NCBI RefSeq assembly: GCF_003664035.1 | Contig: NZ_RCCK01000012.1 | Location: 496,001 to 560,000 of the forward strand | Direction: 5' to 3' | DNA from: Pedobacter alluvionis | GTDB lineage: Bacteria; Bacteroidota; Bacteroidia; Sphingobacteriales; Sphingobacteriaceae | DNA: 64,000 nt | Shown: positions 17,134 to 27,000 of the stretch, piece after piece | How the letters are laid out: each line of letters opens with the position of its first letter | Position numbering within the stretch: position 1 is the first letter of the stretch | The notes under the pieces: model-generated | What the model saw: only the letters and a program-made list of their open reading frames with translations | Told to the model about the DNA's origin: nothing | Database searches by the model: none | Program-made: the position numbers and the translations under genes

Positions 17134-18990
17134 TTAAATGAGTATTTCCAATATCTTTTCTTTCGGTGGATAACATTTGGTTTCGTCACATACCTGATAG
17201 TAAAGACCACATTTTATTTTAGTACCGGCTTTTGCCTTGCTGTAATCGACCATTATCCTAAAGTTTGCCTTTCCCTCAAAAATAAACATGCCCTCATTGC
17301 CTGGATATGGAATAGCTGCTGTAGTTTTCCATTCCTGATCAGCTATTGCGCCTTCAGGAAGTTCGAGGCGGGTTTCGGTTACCACGAATGGATTATCTTT
17401 GGATACATAAGCATAAATATGCCAGCCTTTTAAAATTTTGGCTTCGATAAGTAAACTGTCTTTTTTATTGCCATTGCCCGGAATAAACCTTGCAGAAACC
17501 GCAACCGGATCGGCTGTGGTCGGTTCATCACTTATAATCGATTTTGGCAATTGATAGCTTTGTTGCTGGCTAACAGGAAGGCTTTTTCCATAAGAATTGA
17601 TCATAAATTTGAAGCCACCAGACTCGGTATAGAAGAGCTTATTACGGTTTAAATTGAGCCAGTTTCTCCATTCAGTTGCTTTGCTGAATTTTTCAGTGGT
17701 GTAACGTTCGAGCAAGCGTTGAGCCATCGCTTCTTCTTTGCCGGCCTCCAATAAACTTATGCATTTATCTAAAAGCGCCACCTTACGATTAGAAATACCC
17801 AGTTTTTGTGCATCACGATCTAATTGAAGGGTATACACACCTGAAGGATAGAAATACTCATAATTTTGACGGTAATACTTGTGATAGAGATTGATGTCAG
17901 TACCATAAATGGCAAACAAACTATCGCCGGCATAACCTTTTACGTAGCTCTCAAATGTTTGGGTATCATTGGTTATCGGCATTTTCAAAAACATTTCGTT
18001 GCCATGGCCAATATCTTCGCCTTTTGCTTTTTTATCCTTTAATTCCTGTTGCATTTTCAGCATCCGCAGGTTCCCTTCCCGTCGCGAAACAATAGCCTGA
18101 TTATAAAGATCTTTGCTTAATCGGTAGATTTGTTCATCTATGCCGCTCCGCGTTTCGATCTGCACTTTTTTAACAATAGCCGGAAGACGATCGAATTTTT
18201 TGATATAACAGATGGTGTTTACAAAAACATCTTTGGCCTCCTCTGTCATATAATCAGGAGAGCCTGCAAAACCCCACATAAAATAATTCCCCTGACGACC
18301 TAATGCAACTGCTTCGGCATTTTTAAGACAAACGCCTCCAGAAATAGACTCAGCGTCAGGCGAATCATTAAATCCTTCGCCATGAGAAACCATGCCAATC
18401 AGGTAAGGTTCTTTTGAAGAAAAGCCTTGCTTTACCACCTGCCACCTATCCATTACTTTTGGTGTACCAACGCCCTGATGACCATTAAAAAAAGAACCTG
18501 GAGTCGGTTTTTTCACCATGGTTAGCTTTACAGCATTTGGGGTATTAAAAATGGGATGGTCCTTTTTGATGTTCAGTGCTTCATCATCCAGGCACTGGCA
18601 GTACCAATCGAACTTTAAACCTAAAGGTAAACCCACATTGGGTGCCATGGCGTGCATTAAAACCATCGGACGGCTAAAATTTGGCGGCAGCGCCACCGGC
18701 CCGGCATCCATCAAAGTTACATCAACCCCATCAGACATTTCTACTTTGTAATCGGCTACATCCACTACCTTAATCTCAGTAAAACGCTGTTCCAAAAAGG
18801 CTTTAAAATCTGCCATTCTGGTTTTGTACATTTTTTCGATAACCGCTGGGGTAGTTGAATAATAAACTACATTTTTAGGCATTGGCTTATCGGGATTATA
18901 GCCCACATATAAAACCTTTAATGCAATTTTCTCAGTTCCAAAAGTGAGCAGCGAAACCAGCATCAGGCATGCCGTTAGCATCTTTTTCAT
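17134..18990 (-). CDS. Exported protein with C-terminal DsbD-alpha-like domain
   Basis: 618 residues with a signal peptide (about 1-18). The last 120 residues (about 497-618) match the N-terminal, periplasmic domain of DsbD: a beta-sandwich with GWHIYAYVS and the ending CGLYYQVCDETKCYPPKE, whose cysteines correspond to the reactive pair of that family. No membrane DsbD core is present. The N-terminal ~270 residues look like an alpha/beta fold (KIALKVLYVGYN start, then VDVTLMDAGPVALP, LIGMVSHGEGF, GFAGSPDYMTEEAKDVFVNTICYI) that may be a ThuA-like or amidotransferase-like domain, but this is uncertain. The middle is helical with many charged residues. It lies between two TlpA genes, which supports a redox role. 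Confidence 0.75.
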   Translation of the reverse strand: MKKMLTACLMLVSLLTFGTEKIALKVLYVGYNPDKPMPKNVVYYSTTPAVIEKMYKTRMADFKAFLEQRFTEIKVVDVADYKVEMSDGVDVTLMDAGPVALPPNFSRPMVLMHAMAPNVGLPLGLKFDWYCQCLDDEALNIKKDHPIFNTPNAVKLTMVKKPTPGSFFNGHQGVGTPKVMDRWQVVKQGFSSKEPYLIGMVSHGEGFNDSPDAESISGGVCLKNAEAVALGRQGNYFMWGFAGSPDYMTEEAKDVFVNTICYIKKFDRLPAIVKKVQIETRSGIDEQIYRLSKDLYNQAIVSRREGNLRMLKMQQELKDKKAKGEDIGHGNEMFLKMPITNDTQTFESYVKGYAGDSLFAIYGTDINLYHKYYRQNYEYFYPSGVYTLQLDRDAQKLGISNRKVALLDKCISLLEAGKEEAMAQRLLERYTTEKFSKATEWRNWLNLNRNKLFYTESGGFKFMINSYGKSLPVSQQQSYQLPKSIISDEPTTADPVAVSARFIPGNGNKKDSLLIEAKILKGWHIYAYVSKDNPFVVTETRLELPEGAIADQEWKTTAAIPYPGNEGMFIFEGKANFRIMVDYSKAKAGTKIKCGLYYQVCDETKCYPPKEKILEILI

Positions 18991-19014
18991 TATCTATATT
19001 TTATCGGCCAGTAA

Positions 19015-20148
19015 CTAATTGAATATTTCAGCAAGCTTTTTGTTCAAAGGCTCGCCACGCAAGCCATTGCCGATAATTTTGCCCTGCGCATCTACCAGAA
19101 AACTTGCAGGTACTGCCCGTACACCATATAAACGGCCCACTTCGTTGTTCCATCCTTTCAGGTCAGAAACATGAATCCAGTCTAAACCATCTTTTTCAAT
19201 CGCCTCTAACCAACGTTCCTTTACATTATCCAATGAAACTGAAATAATTTCAAAGCCTTTATCCTTGTAGGTTTGATATTGTTTGACCAGGTTAGGATTT
19301 TCAGCCCTGCACGGTCCACACCAGCTTGCCCAAAACTCAACCAGAACCAATTTTCCTTTTAAGCTGGCTAGCGAAACCGGCTTGCCTACTACATTGTTCT
19401 GTGTAAAAAGCGGCGCAACGTTTCCAACAGCGGTAATGCCGCTTGCAGCAATACGCTGAGCGAGTTCTTTACCCATGTCGGTTTCGCGATAAGCTTTGTT
19501 AAGGGCGTTAAAAAGCGGTTCAACCTTGGCTACATCAACCTTGCTTCCGGCAGCTTCTGAAAGTGCTACCAAAGCGAAATATGATGTTGGGTGTTCTTTG
19601 ACAAATTGAAACTGTTTCTCTGTTCTGTTCTGGATATTCTTTCTGAAACGCAGATCTACTGCTTTCATGTAAGCGGTATCTTTTTGCTGCTCAGGTGTGC
19701 CGCGGTTAAAATCGATATTAACGGCTTTGGTAAGTGCCATAATGGTACCACCGATGGCTTTGTTGTAGGCATCGTATTCCTGGTAAACTTTCGAGCCAGC
19801 AAAAACAGCATTTTCCAAAGAATCTTTTGAAGTGATCGTTACCTGTTCCTTACCGAAATAAAAGTAAATCACATCTCCGGTATAAACGGCCTTACCTTTA
19901 CCCCCACCAGTATGATCCAGTGCCATACGGGCATAGGCATTGCCAGAAATATTTCCGGTAAACCTGAAACTTCCGTTAACAAGTGCTACGGAATCTTCGT
20001 GACTCACACCGTTATCCATGTAATCAATATAAGCCATTGCTGGTGCACCCAGCGAACCTATTTTGCCTGTTAAACTAAAATTTGGCGCCTGTGCACAGCT
20101 TAAAACTGGTAACAATAAGGCCAATACTGCTAATTTTATGATTTTCAT
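19015..20148 (-). CDS. TlpA-family thioredoxin lipoprotein with DUF4369-like N-terminus
   Basis: 377 residues. A lipobox PVLSC puts the lipid-bearing Cys at 18. Residues about 22-125 form a DUF4369-like beta domain (FSLTGKIGSLGAPAMAYIDY), then a helical linker, then a thioredoxin fold with WCGPCR near 274-279 and the cis-Pro stretch RAVPASFLVD. This layout is common in Bacteroidota disulfide reductases attached to the periplasmic or outer membrane. It lies 24 bp upstream of the DsbD-alpha-like gene on the same strand and 146 bp downstream of the PKD-like lipoprotein gene, with an inverted repeat in that gap. Confidence 0.9.
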   Translation of the reverse strand: MKIIKLAVLALLLPVLSCAQAPNFSLTGKIGSLGAPAMAYIDYMDNGVSHEDSVALVNGSFRFTGNISGNAYARMALDHTGGGKGKAVYTGDVIYFYFGKEQVTITSKDSLENAVFAGSKVYQEYDAYNKAIGGTIMALTKAVNIDFNRGTPEQQKDTAYMKAVDLRFRKNIQNRTEKQFQFVKEHPTSYFALVALSEAAGSKVDVAKVEPLFNALNKAYRETDMGKELAQRIAASGITAVGNVAPLFTQNNVVGKPVSLASLKGKLVLVEFWASWCGPCRAENPNLVKQYQTYKDKGFEIISVSLDNVKERWLEAIEKDGLDWIHVSDLKGWNNEVGRLYGVRAVPASFLVDAQGKIIGNGLRGEPLNKKLAEIFN

Positions 20149-20175
20149 TTGTATGTTTTTTATGGTTATAATTTA

Positions 20176-20286
20176 CATGAGGCTGTATCATTAATTGTAA
20201 TTCAATCGAAATGCCTTGTAAGACATTTTAAACAGTTCCTTCGACAAGCTCAGGAGGCAATTCTATATTTATGAGACAGCCTCATG
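20176..20286. repeat. Inverted repeat with CATGAGGCTGT ends
   Basis: The left arm (20176-20202) CATGAGGCTGTATCATTAAT and the right arm (20258-20286), read from the other strand as CATGAGGCTGTCTCATAAAT, are near-perfect inverted copies around a ~55-bp centre. It fills the gap between the PKD-like lipoprotein gene and the TlpA gene. It may be a MITE-like remnant; in RNA it could act as a hairpin that weakens expression of the genes beyond it. Confidence 0.6.
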
Positions 20287-20294
20287 GACTAAGG

Positions 20295-21713
20295 TTATTT
20301 TCTGATTGCGATATCTACAGGAGCACCTGGAATACCCTCAATCTTTTTGAGGAATGCGCCATTCATTCCCGTAGCAATATTTAAGAAAGAAACGGTTTCT
20401 TCAGTTCCCACCATTAGTGTTTCCTCATCTTCGCTCAATTTTAGCATCGTGATCGTTTTGCCGCTAAAGCTGGTAGCCAGCTCTCTGAGTTCTTCATTTA
20501 CAGGATTATACCGATAAACTTTACTGCCATTGGCAATATAAATTACCCCGTTTTTAGCACCACTCCATTTTGTATTTTCGTTAATTAACTCCTGACGTAC
20601 AAAAAGACGTTTATGTTGAGGCGTAAAGGTAAACGGCCCGTTAAACTGAACATTGAACTTTAATTCGTAAATCTTTCCATCGGTTCCTTTACAATAGGCG
20701 AAACAATCTGCATTATTAAGTTGCTCCAAATGAACAAGATCCATCCCAATATTTAAAGGATCGAAGGCAGTTGTTGTGGTAACGGAGTATTGGGTACCAA
20801 AATAAACAGGTGCTCCATAAAGATTGATCCTGACAAATTGCTTTCTGTTTTTGTCGAAGCCAATAAAATAAGTAGCCGATTGCGTAAAGCTCATCACAAA
20901 AGAAGGAGCCAGCTCATAATCACCATCAGCAGGTAAGCCGAACATTCCATAAGTAGCTGCCTGGTCCCATGTACTTGTTGTTCCACCGTAAAATTTACCA
21001 TTTACAACGCCCATCATTACCCCCTGAGGATGTGAGATCAGTGAACTCACATCCAAATCATCTGGCGATGTAAAAAAGTTATCTTTAAGGGTATTAGGAT
21101 ATTTTGGATCTTCCTGCATGGTATTTGGTTCCAACCTGATTCCACCTTTTTTTGTAATGATCCAGTATCCCAATAAGTTATTTGTAAATGTATTTTTTAG
21201 CAGAAATAAATTTGTGGGGTTTGGAGGCAAATCTTTTCCCTGCATGGCCCTGTACAAACGTGCCTGCACGTTACCATCTGGCTTTACAAATGAGAACTGT
21301 GTGATTCCATTTTCAATACTCAGTACCGTTGTACCACTCGCAAATTCGGTTCCACCGTCTACGTAAAAATTATGGAAATATTTCATTCCATTTGCCTTAT
21401 TAAATACAGTAAGGCGTGCAGAATATCTTTTAGCCTGCAAACCAAATATAATCCTTAAAGCTGGTCCGGTATAGAGAACATCATTCCCTTCCATTACACT
21501 AATTTTCCATTGAAGTTCTACATTGGCAGCATCCACGCCTTCTATTTTTGGTTTGATGATCAAACTATCTCCAACACTTGCAGTGTAAACAGAATCGAGG
21601 TTGGCCAATTTAGGCTCTACAGGCATATCGATATCGTAATTACCCAAGTCTTTATGACATGCGGCTAAAGAAACCACGCCAGCTATTAATAAAATTAATT
21701 TTTTAATATTCAT
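20295..21713 (-). CDS. PKD-like family lipoprotein of the SusCD locus
   Basis: 472 residues from the ATG at 21713 (MNIKKLILL); the upstream in-frame ATGs lack a signal-like context and overlap the previous gene. The lipobox VSLAAC places the lipidated Cys at 20. Residues about 30-120 look like the PKD-like domain seen in lipoproteins beside DUF4843 genes, and the rest contains beta-propeller-like repeats (for example WIITKKGGIRLEP, IYIANGSKVYRYNP and ETLMVGTEETVSFLNI). It is probably a surface-exposed accessory to the SusC/SusD pair, binding an unknown substrate. It starts 10 bp after the DUF4843 gene ends. Confidence 0.82.
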   Translation of the reverse strand: MNIKKLILLIAGVVSLAACHKDLGNYDIDMPVEPKLANLDSVYTASVGDSLIIKPKIEGVDAANVELQWKISVMEGNDVLYTGPALRIIFGLQAKRYSARLTVFNKANGMKYFHNFYVDGGTEFASGTTVLSIENGITQFSFVKPDGNVQARLYRAMQGKDLPPNPTNLFLLKNTFTNNLLGYWIITKKGGIRLEPNTMQEDPKYPNTLKDNFFTSPDDLDVSSLISHPQGVMMGVVNGKFYGGTTSTWDQAATYGMFGLPADGDYELAPSFVMSFTQSATYFIGFDKNRKQFVRINLYGAPVYFGTQYSVTTTTAFDPLNIGMDLVHLEQLNNADCFAYCKGTDGKIYELKFNVQFNGPFTFTPQHKRLFVRQELINENTKWSGAKNGVIYIANGSKVYRYNPVNEELRELATSFSGKTITMLKLSEDEETLMVGTEETVSFLNIATGMNGAFLKKIEGIPGAPVDIAIRK

Positions 21714-21723
21714 GTTCTTCGAA

Positions 21724-22533
21724 TTAAATAACCTCATTGCCATTTTCATCTATAAAATAATATTTACCATTCTGCATGTTTTTCCTTAGCAGCGTTTTTT
21801 TAGACGGATTACTCTTGTTATAGAAATAATAGCTATTGGTATTGCCTGCAGTTACTTCTTCGATGACATAACCTTTTGCTGCATTTTTGGCTACCCAATT
21901 AAATGGATTATTTAACATCGTGGTTAATAAGCCTATATAATACAGGTTTTTCGGTGCATCAAGTCCGTCGGTAGTGAGGGAGGTTTGCCCGGTTACCAGA
22001 ATAAATAACTCATGTTTGGTTCTCGAATAAGGAGGAAGCGGCCAGCTATCCCACCAGCTTGGTTTTTCCAATTTGGAAGAGAATACAACTTTTGCCCTGA
22101 TCAGATAAGGGTTTTCGATGCCCAGATCTGACGTACCGGTTAATTTGATGAGTATCGAAACCGATCTGTTTTCAAGTTCCTTATCCTTATTATAAATCAC
22201 CAAAGGAATGTATCCTAACCCATTGTTAGGAAGGATTGAATATTGAGCTTTTAAAGCTTCATAATGAATTCCAGGAGTGGCCGTAGAAGAATCAGCATCT
22301 ACCCGCGCACTAAATTTCCGCTCTGCGTCTGTTCTGATTCCGGATAAACGTACCGGTAGCCACACGGTATCCTGAGCCCGTGTAGGATTATAGGCAAAGG
22401 TTCTTACTATACTGTCTTTATCTCCATTATAAATATCGAAATAAACATTAGCACTGTGATCAAAACGCATCTCTTCTGCTTTCTTGCAAGAAACAAGACA
22501 AATGATTGCGAATATTAATATGTATATTTTCAT
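21724..22533 (-). CDS. DUF4843 lipoprotein
   Basis: 269 residues, lipobox CLVSC with Cys at 16. The start of the mature part (ANVYFDIYNGDKDSIVRTFAY, then VWLPVRLSG) is typical of DUF4843, a beta-sandwich family found beside SusC/SusD genes in Bacteroidota. Its molecular role is not established; surface binding or assembly is assumed from location. It lies 30 bp after susD and 10 bp before the PKD-like lipoprotein gene, so it is a clear operon member. Confidence 0.85.
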   Translation of the reverse strand: MKIYILIFAIICLVSCKKAEEMRFDHSANVYFDIYNGDKDSIVRTFAYNPTRAQDTVWLPVRLSGIRTDAERKFSARVDADSSTATPGIHYEALKAQYSILPNNGLGYIPLVIYNKDKELENRSVSILIKLTGTSDLGIENPYLIRAKVVFSSKLEKPSWWDSWPLPPYSRTKHELFILVTGQTSLTTDGLDAPKNLYYIGLLTTMLNNPFNWVAKNAAKGYVIEEVTAGNTNSYYFYNKSNPSKKTLLRKNMQNGKYYFIDENGNEVI

Positions 22534-22563
22534 AATTTGCTATTAATAAAATTTCAAATTGTT

Positions 22564-24054
22564 TTATCTGCCACCATAAACAACTTCATCGTTTGGAAGA
22601 GGAAGCACGAAAATGTTATCGGAAGCCGGAATAATTACACCGGTTTGCCCTACAATGCCCCTATTGAGCCTTTTATACATATAGAATAACTGGCCTTCGG
22701 CTAACCATTCTTTACGGGCATCTTTAAGCAGTTCTTTTAATAAATCTTCTTCGCTGTTTATGGTCAAAGGATCACCTATTTGTCTCGCTTCACGAACCTG
22801 TATAAGGTAATTAACTGCGGCCGCAGGACTATTTGCATAGGAACACTCGGCAGCGATGTAATACATCTCACTAAGCCTGATCGCAGGAGCCATCAGGTAA
22901 TGTAAATTTGCACCAGCCTCGGTACTTAAGGGATTTCTGCGGTATTTAACGATATCATACGATCTTGACGATTGACTGGAGGTAGCAGACAACCAGTATT
23001 TATAACGGGAATCACTTGCTCCGGCTGTTGCCTTTTCATAGATATAGTCTGCGGCATCCTCAATCAAATAAAATCCGCTGGTGCCACTTTGAAACCAATT
23101 GTCTTTTATCTCTTTTGCAGCGCCTGGTATATACCATCCAAAAACAAGTTCCTTATAAAGAATACGATCTTTCTTTGAATCTTCGAATGCCTCAAAATCA
23201 CTTTTTGATGTCCATGGGAATTTTTTTGAGTCGATTACCTCTTTAGCATTTTGTAAGGCTTTAACTTTATCGTTTTTATACAGATAAACCCTGGCAAGCG
23301 TTCCGCATACTGCATAATAATTTAAACGGTGCCTTCTGTTTTGCAAGAAAAGACTTGAATTCTTCTCTTCTGTATTTTTGAGTGTATCAGTAACTAAGGG
23401 ATAATTTACAATATAACCGGCACTCCGAATCGGATCAGCGATTAATAATTGTTTCGACTCTTCCAAATCTTTGATGATCAGATTAATGGTTTCTGATACA
23501 CTAGAAACCGGTGTAATCTCTTTCGTGTATTTGTTAGCGTAAGGAATTCCTTTTGCAGAAGGATTTCTCAAATAAGAAGGAGCAAAAAGACGCAACAGAT
23601 CGAAATGCAAATAGGCTCTTAAGGCAAGCGCTTCTCCTTTAACAATAGCATAATTGTTGCCGTTAAAAATGTTCTTTTTTGCATCTACATTTTCCAGAAT
23701 CAGGTTACAGTTAACAATTGCATTGTATAAACCAGCCCATATTCTATCCTTCCGTTTGATAAACTCGCCATGTTTGTAATTGTACAAGGAGGTTTGCCTA
23801 TAGTCCTGTCCGTCATCACGCATCGAAAAATTTTGCGCCAATACTTCTGTTGTACCAAATGTAAGCTCTTTACCATACAGATCTGATTCTGTACTGCGGT
23901 TATATACACCATTAATGGCTTCCATAAAGCCATTTTCTGTACTGAATAAAATTGAAGCAGCTATTTCTGATTCCGGCTCAACTTCCAGCCATTTCTTGCA
24001 GGAACTCAATATTCCTGTTATTAAGATGAGGCAGATTAACAATCTAATTTTCAT
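22564..24054 (-). CDS. SusD/RagB-family nutrient-binding lipoprotein
   Basis: 496 residues with a lipobox (GILSSC, Cys 19). The family features are present: the N-terminal WLEVEPESEI segment, TPR-like helices (LRAYLHFDLLRLFAPSY, VYLYKNDKVKALQNAKEVID) and the C-terminal RKEWLAEGQLFYMYKRLNRG. SusD proteins form the lid over a SusC channel and capture the substrate on the cell surface. It starts 32 bp after its SusC partner ends. The substrate is unknown, and no glycosidase accompanies it. Confidence 0.95.
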   Translation of the reverse strand: MKIRLLICLILITGILSSCKKWLEVEPESEIAASILFSTENGFMEAINGVYNRSTESDLYGKELTFGTTEVLAQNFSMRDDGQDYRQTSLYNYKHGEFIKRKDRIWAGLYNAIVNCNLILENVDAKKNIFNGNNYAIVKGEALALRAYLHFDLLRLFAPSYLRNPSAKGIPYANKYTKEITPVSSVSETINLIIKDLEESKQLLIADPIRSAGYIVNYPLVTDTLKNTEEKNSSLFLQNRRHRLNYYAVCGTLARVYLYKNDKVKALQNAKEVIDSKKFPWTSKSDFEAFEDSKKDRILYKELVFGWYIPGAAKEIKDNWFQSGTSGFYLIEDAADYIYEKATAGASDSRYKYWLSATSSQSSRSYDIVKYRRNPLSTEAGANLHYLMAPAIRLSEMYYIAAECSYANSPAAAVNYLIQVREARQIGDPLTINSEEDLLKELLKDARKEWLAEGQLFYMYKRLNRGIVGQTGVIIPASDNIFVLPLPNDEVVYGGR

Positions 24055-24086
24055 GTTTTTATATTTTAAATCTGTTCATTAATAGC

Positions 24087-27000
24087 TTAAAAAGCTGCTC
24101 TGACAGAAAAGGTTAAACTCCTGGTAAACGGATAATTAATTCCTCGTTCTTCTTTTACTGATGACCAACGCACCACGTCATTTGCTGTTACCTGAAACAT
24201 GAGACTCGACATCGATAATTTTGACGCGATTTTTTTATTCATATCATAAGAAAAGTTGACTGATTGAAGGTTGATTAGATTATCAGGTTGTATAAATCTC
24301 GAGCTGACATCGGTTTCGCCATTATCAGCTATATTTTTATAAAAAGAGAGGTCGCCTGGTTGCTTCCACTTTTCTTCAAATACACGTTTATCAACGTTAT
24401 ATCTTGGGTCGGCATTTTCAACACGTTCTACCAGGGTTAGGTTGTATTTATCACCACCGAAATAGGTTTGAAACTGCACATACAAGCTAAACCTTTTGTA
24501 GTTAACCGTTCCACCAAAGTAACCGCTCACTTTAGGATTAGGATCGCCGATTACAACATAATCTCTCTTATCGTAATCATATGTAAGTGTACCATCCTTT
24601 TTAAGGTAAAGTTCGCGGCCATTTTCCGGATCTATACCTAATGAACGTACGCCATAAATGGCATTAAATGGTTGCCCTTCGCTAAATCTAAGCAAAGGAA
24701 TTCCCCTGTAGCCACCGTCCCCCGGCTTTACAGATTGCAGTTCGTCTGCCCTGTCGTTGTATTTCTTTAAAGCGTTTGAGATCCTTACCACCTTATTTCT
24801 GTTGGTAACCATATTCGCATTCAGATTTACCGACCAGTCTTTGCTTCTTAAGGCATCTACGGTTATCCCCAACTCCGCACCTTTGTTTTCCATGTCGCCA
24901 AGATTTTCTTTATAAGATAAAAAGCCTGTTGACGGAGGTAAAGTGATATCGGCTAAAATGTCTTTGGTAAACTTCTTATATATCCTTGGCATAATCATTA
25001 CCCGATCTTTAAATAAACCGATATCAATACCGATATCGGTCATCCTTGTTTTTTGCCATCCAAGGTTTTCATTTCCGTAACTGCTTACACCGGCACCAAT
25101 ACCAGATGAATACCAGTTTCCTGTATTGTATTTATAAATGGTTTTTGATAGGTAAGGATCGAACTCTACCGAACCGGTAAGACCTGTAGAGGCTTTTATT
25201 CTTAGCTGACTAATTACAGGATTACCCTGCAAAAATTCCTCCTGGTGTACATTCCACCCTAATCCGAATGACCAAAATGGAGCCAGTTTATTGTTTACAC
25301 CGAATTTTGAAGAACCATCAATACGAACAGTTCCATCCATAAGATACCGGTTTTTATACGAGTAGTTCATCGTAAAGAAAGAGCCAAAAAGCCGCGCATT
25401 TTCGAGTCTGCTTTGCGGTTTCCCGTCTTCAGCATAGCCTTTGGCAAAGCCTATGCTGGTAAAACGATCGTTAGCAAATCCAATAGCGGTAAATTCTTTT
25501 TGATCGCGCAGCTCTGTACGGGCATTTACACCAACTAAAGCATTAAAATAACTACCACCAATTTGCTTTAACCAGGTTAATCTGATATTACTATCCCAAT
25601 AGGTTTCTTTCATCTCCCTATTTGTATATTCTCCCTTTTCATCTATTTTATCTGTTGTATACAGGTAATACTTATTTGCCATAGGAGAAGTGAATACGTC
25701 ATCTGTATTTGATCGTGTGGTTACGCTCATCTGGCCCCTTAACCTCAGGTCTTTTGCCACTTCCAGATCGGCAGAGAGGTTATCAATAATTTCGGTGTAC
25801 TTAGATTTATTGAAACTGCTTAAGCCAGCATCAAACAGTGGATTAAAAACATATTCTCTGGATCGGTCTGATTTTTCATATATGTCAGAAATCCTCATCG
25901 CCATGCCATTAGCATCTTGCAAGGGGTAATAAGGGTTCATCCGTACATAATTAGAAAAATCGCCATAAGGAGATTCGGTAGCGCCTACTTGTGTTATGGA
26001 TAATTCATTTCTAAACTGAATTTTCTTCACATTATACTGGAAACTCATTCCTCCCGAATATTGGTCCCTTGCCGAGCCTTTCATTGCTCCCGGCCTGGTT
26101 TGGTAACGAAGATTTACATTATACCGGAATGCTTGTGAACCTCCATCCAGATTTACAGCGTGTTTATGCCCTATGGTATTACGCAAGGGTTGCGATAACC
26201 AATAACTGTTCACACCACCAACCACATTGGCTTTTTTATGGTAATAGATCTCATCCAGCTGATCCTGAGATACCTGCTGTTTCGAAGAATTGTATAAACC
26301 TGCCAATACTTCATAATCTAGTTTTTCAGCTGCATTTAAAACCTGATAATCACTTAAATCTGCAGCGGTTAGATTCAATTCATAATTGTATTCTATCCTT
26401 AATTTCCCCTCTACAGGAGTTTTAGTGGTAATCACAATTACACCATTGGCCGCGCGCGAACCGTAGATTGCCGTTGCAGCTGCATCTTTTAATGAGGTAA
26501 CCGATGCAATTCTGTTCACATCCAAATCAAATACTTTCTGCACGCTTACTTCATACCCGTCAAGCATAAAAACAGGCATGTTCACGCTACCCTGAATATC
26601 GTCCCTTCTCAATACCTGCCCATCGCCACTTGGCAGTGCAGAAGCTCCCCTAACATTAATAGAAGGAATTCTGTTAGGATTGGAGCCTGCCAGGTTATTA
26701 TCGATCAGTTTAAAGGAAGGATCGAACGTTCCGATACTTTGCAACAAATTTTGTGGATTTACCCTTCTCAGCTGATCTCCGGATATCGTAACTGCGTTAC
26801 CGGTATAGTTATCTTTTTTAATCGTTTGATAACCTGTAACCACCACATCGTTCATCTGGGTCATCTTTGAGGTAAGCTTAACGTTTAACGTTTTAGTGCC
26901 TGTAACCCTGGCTTCAAACAAGTCGTAGCCTACATAACTAAAAACCAAAATGCTTCCTTCGTCAACATTGACTTTGAATTCGCCCTTATCATTGGTGATA

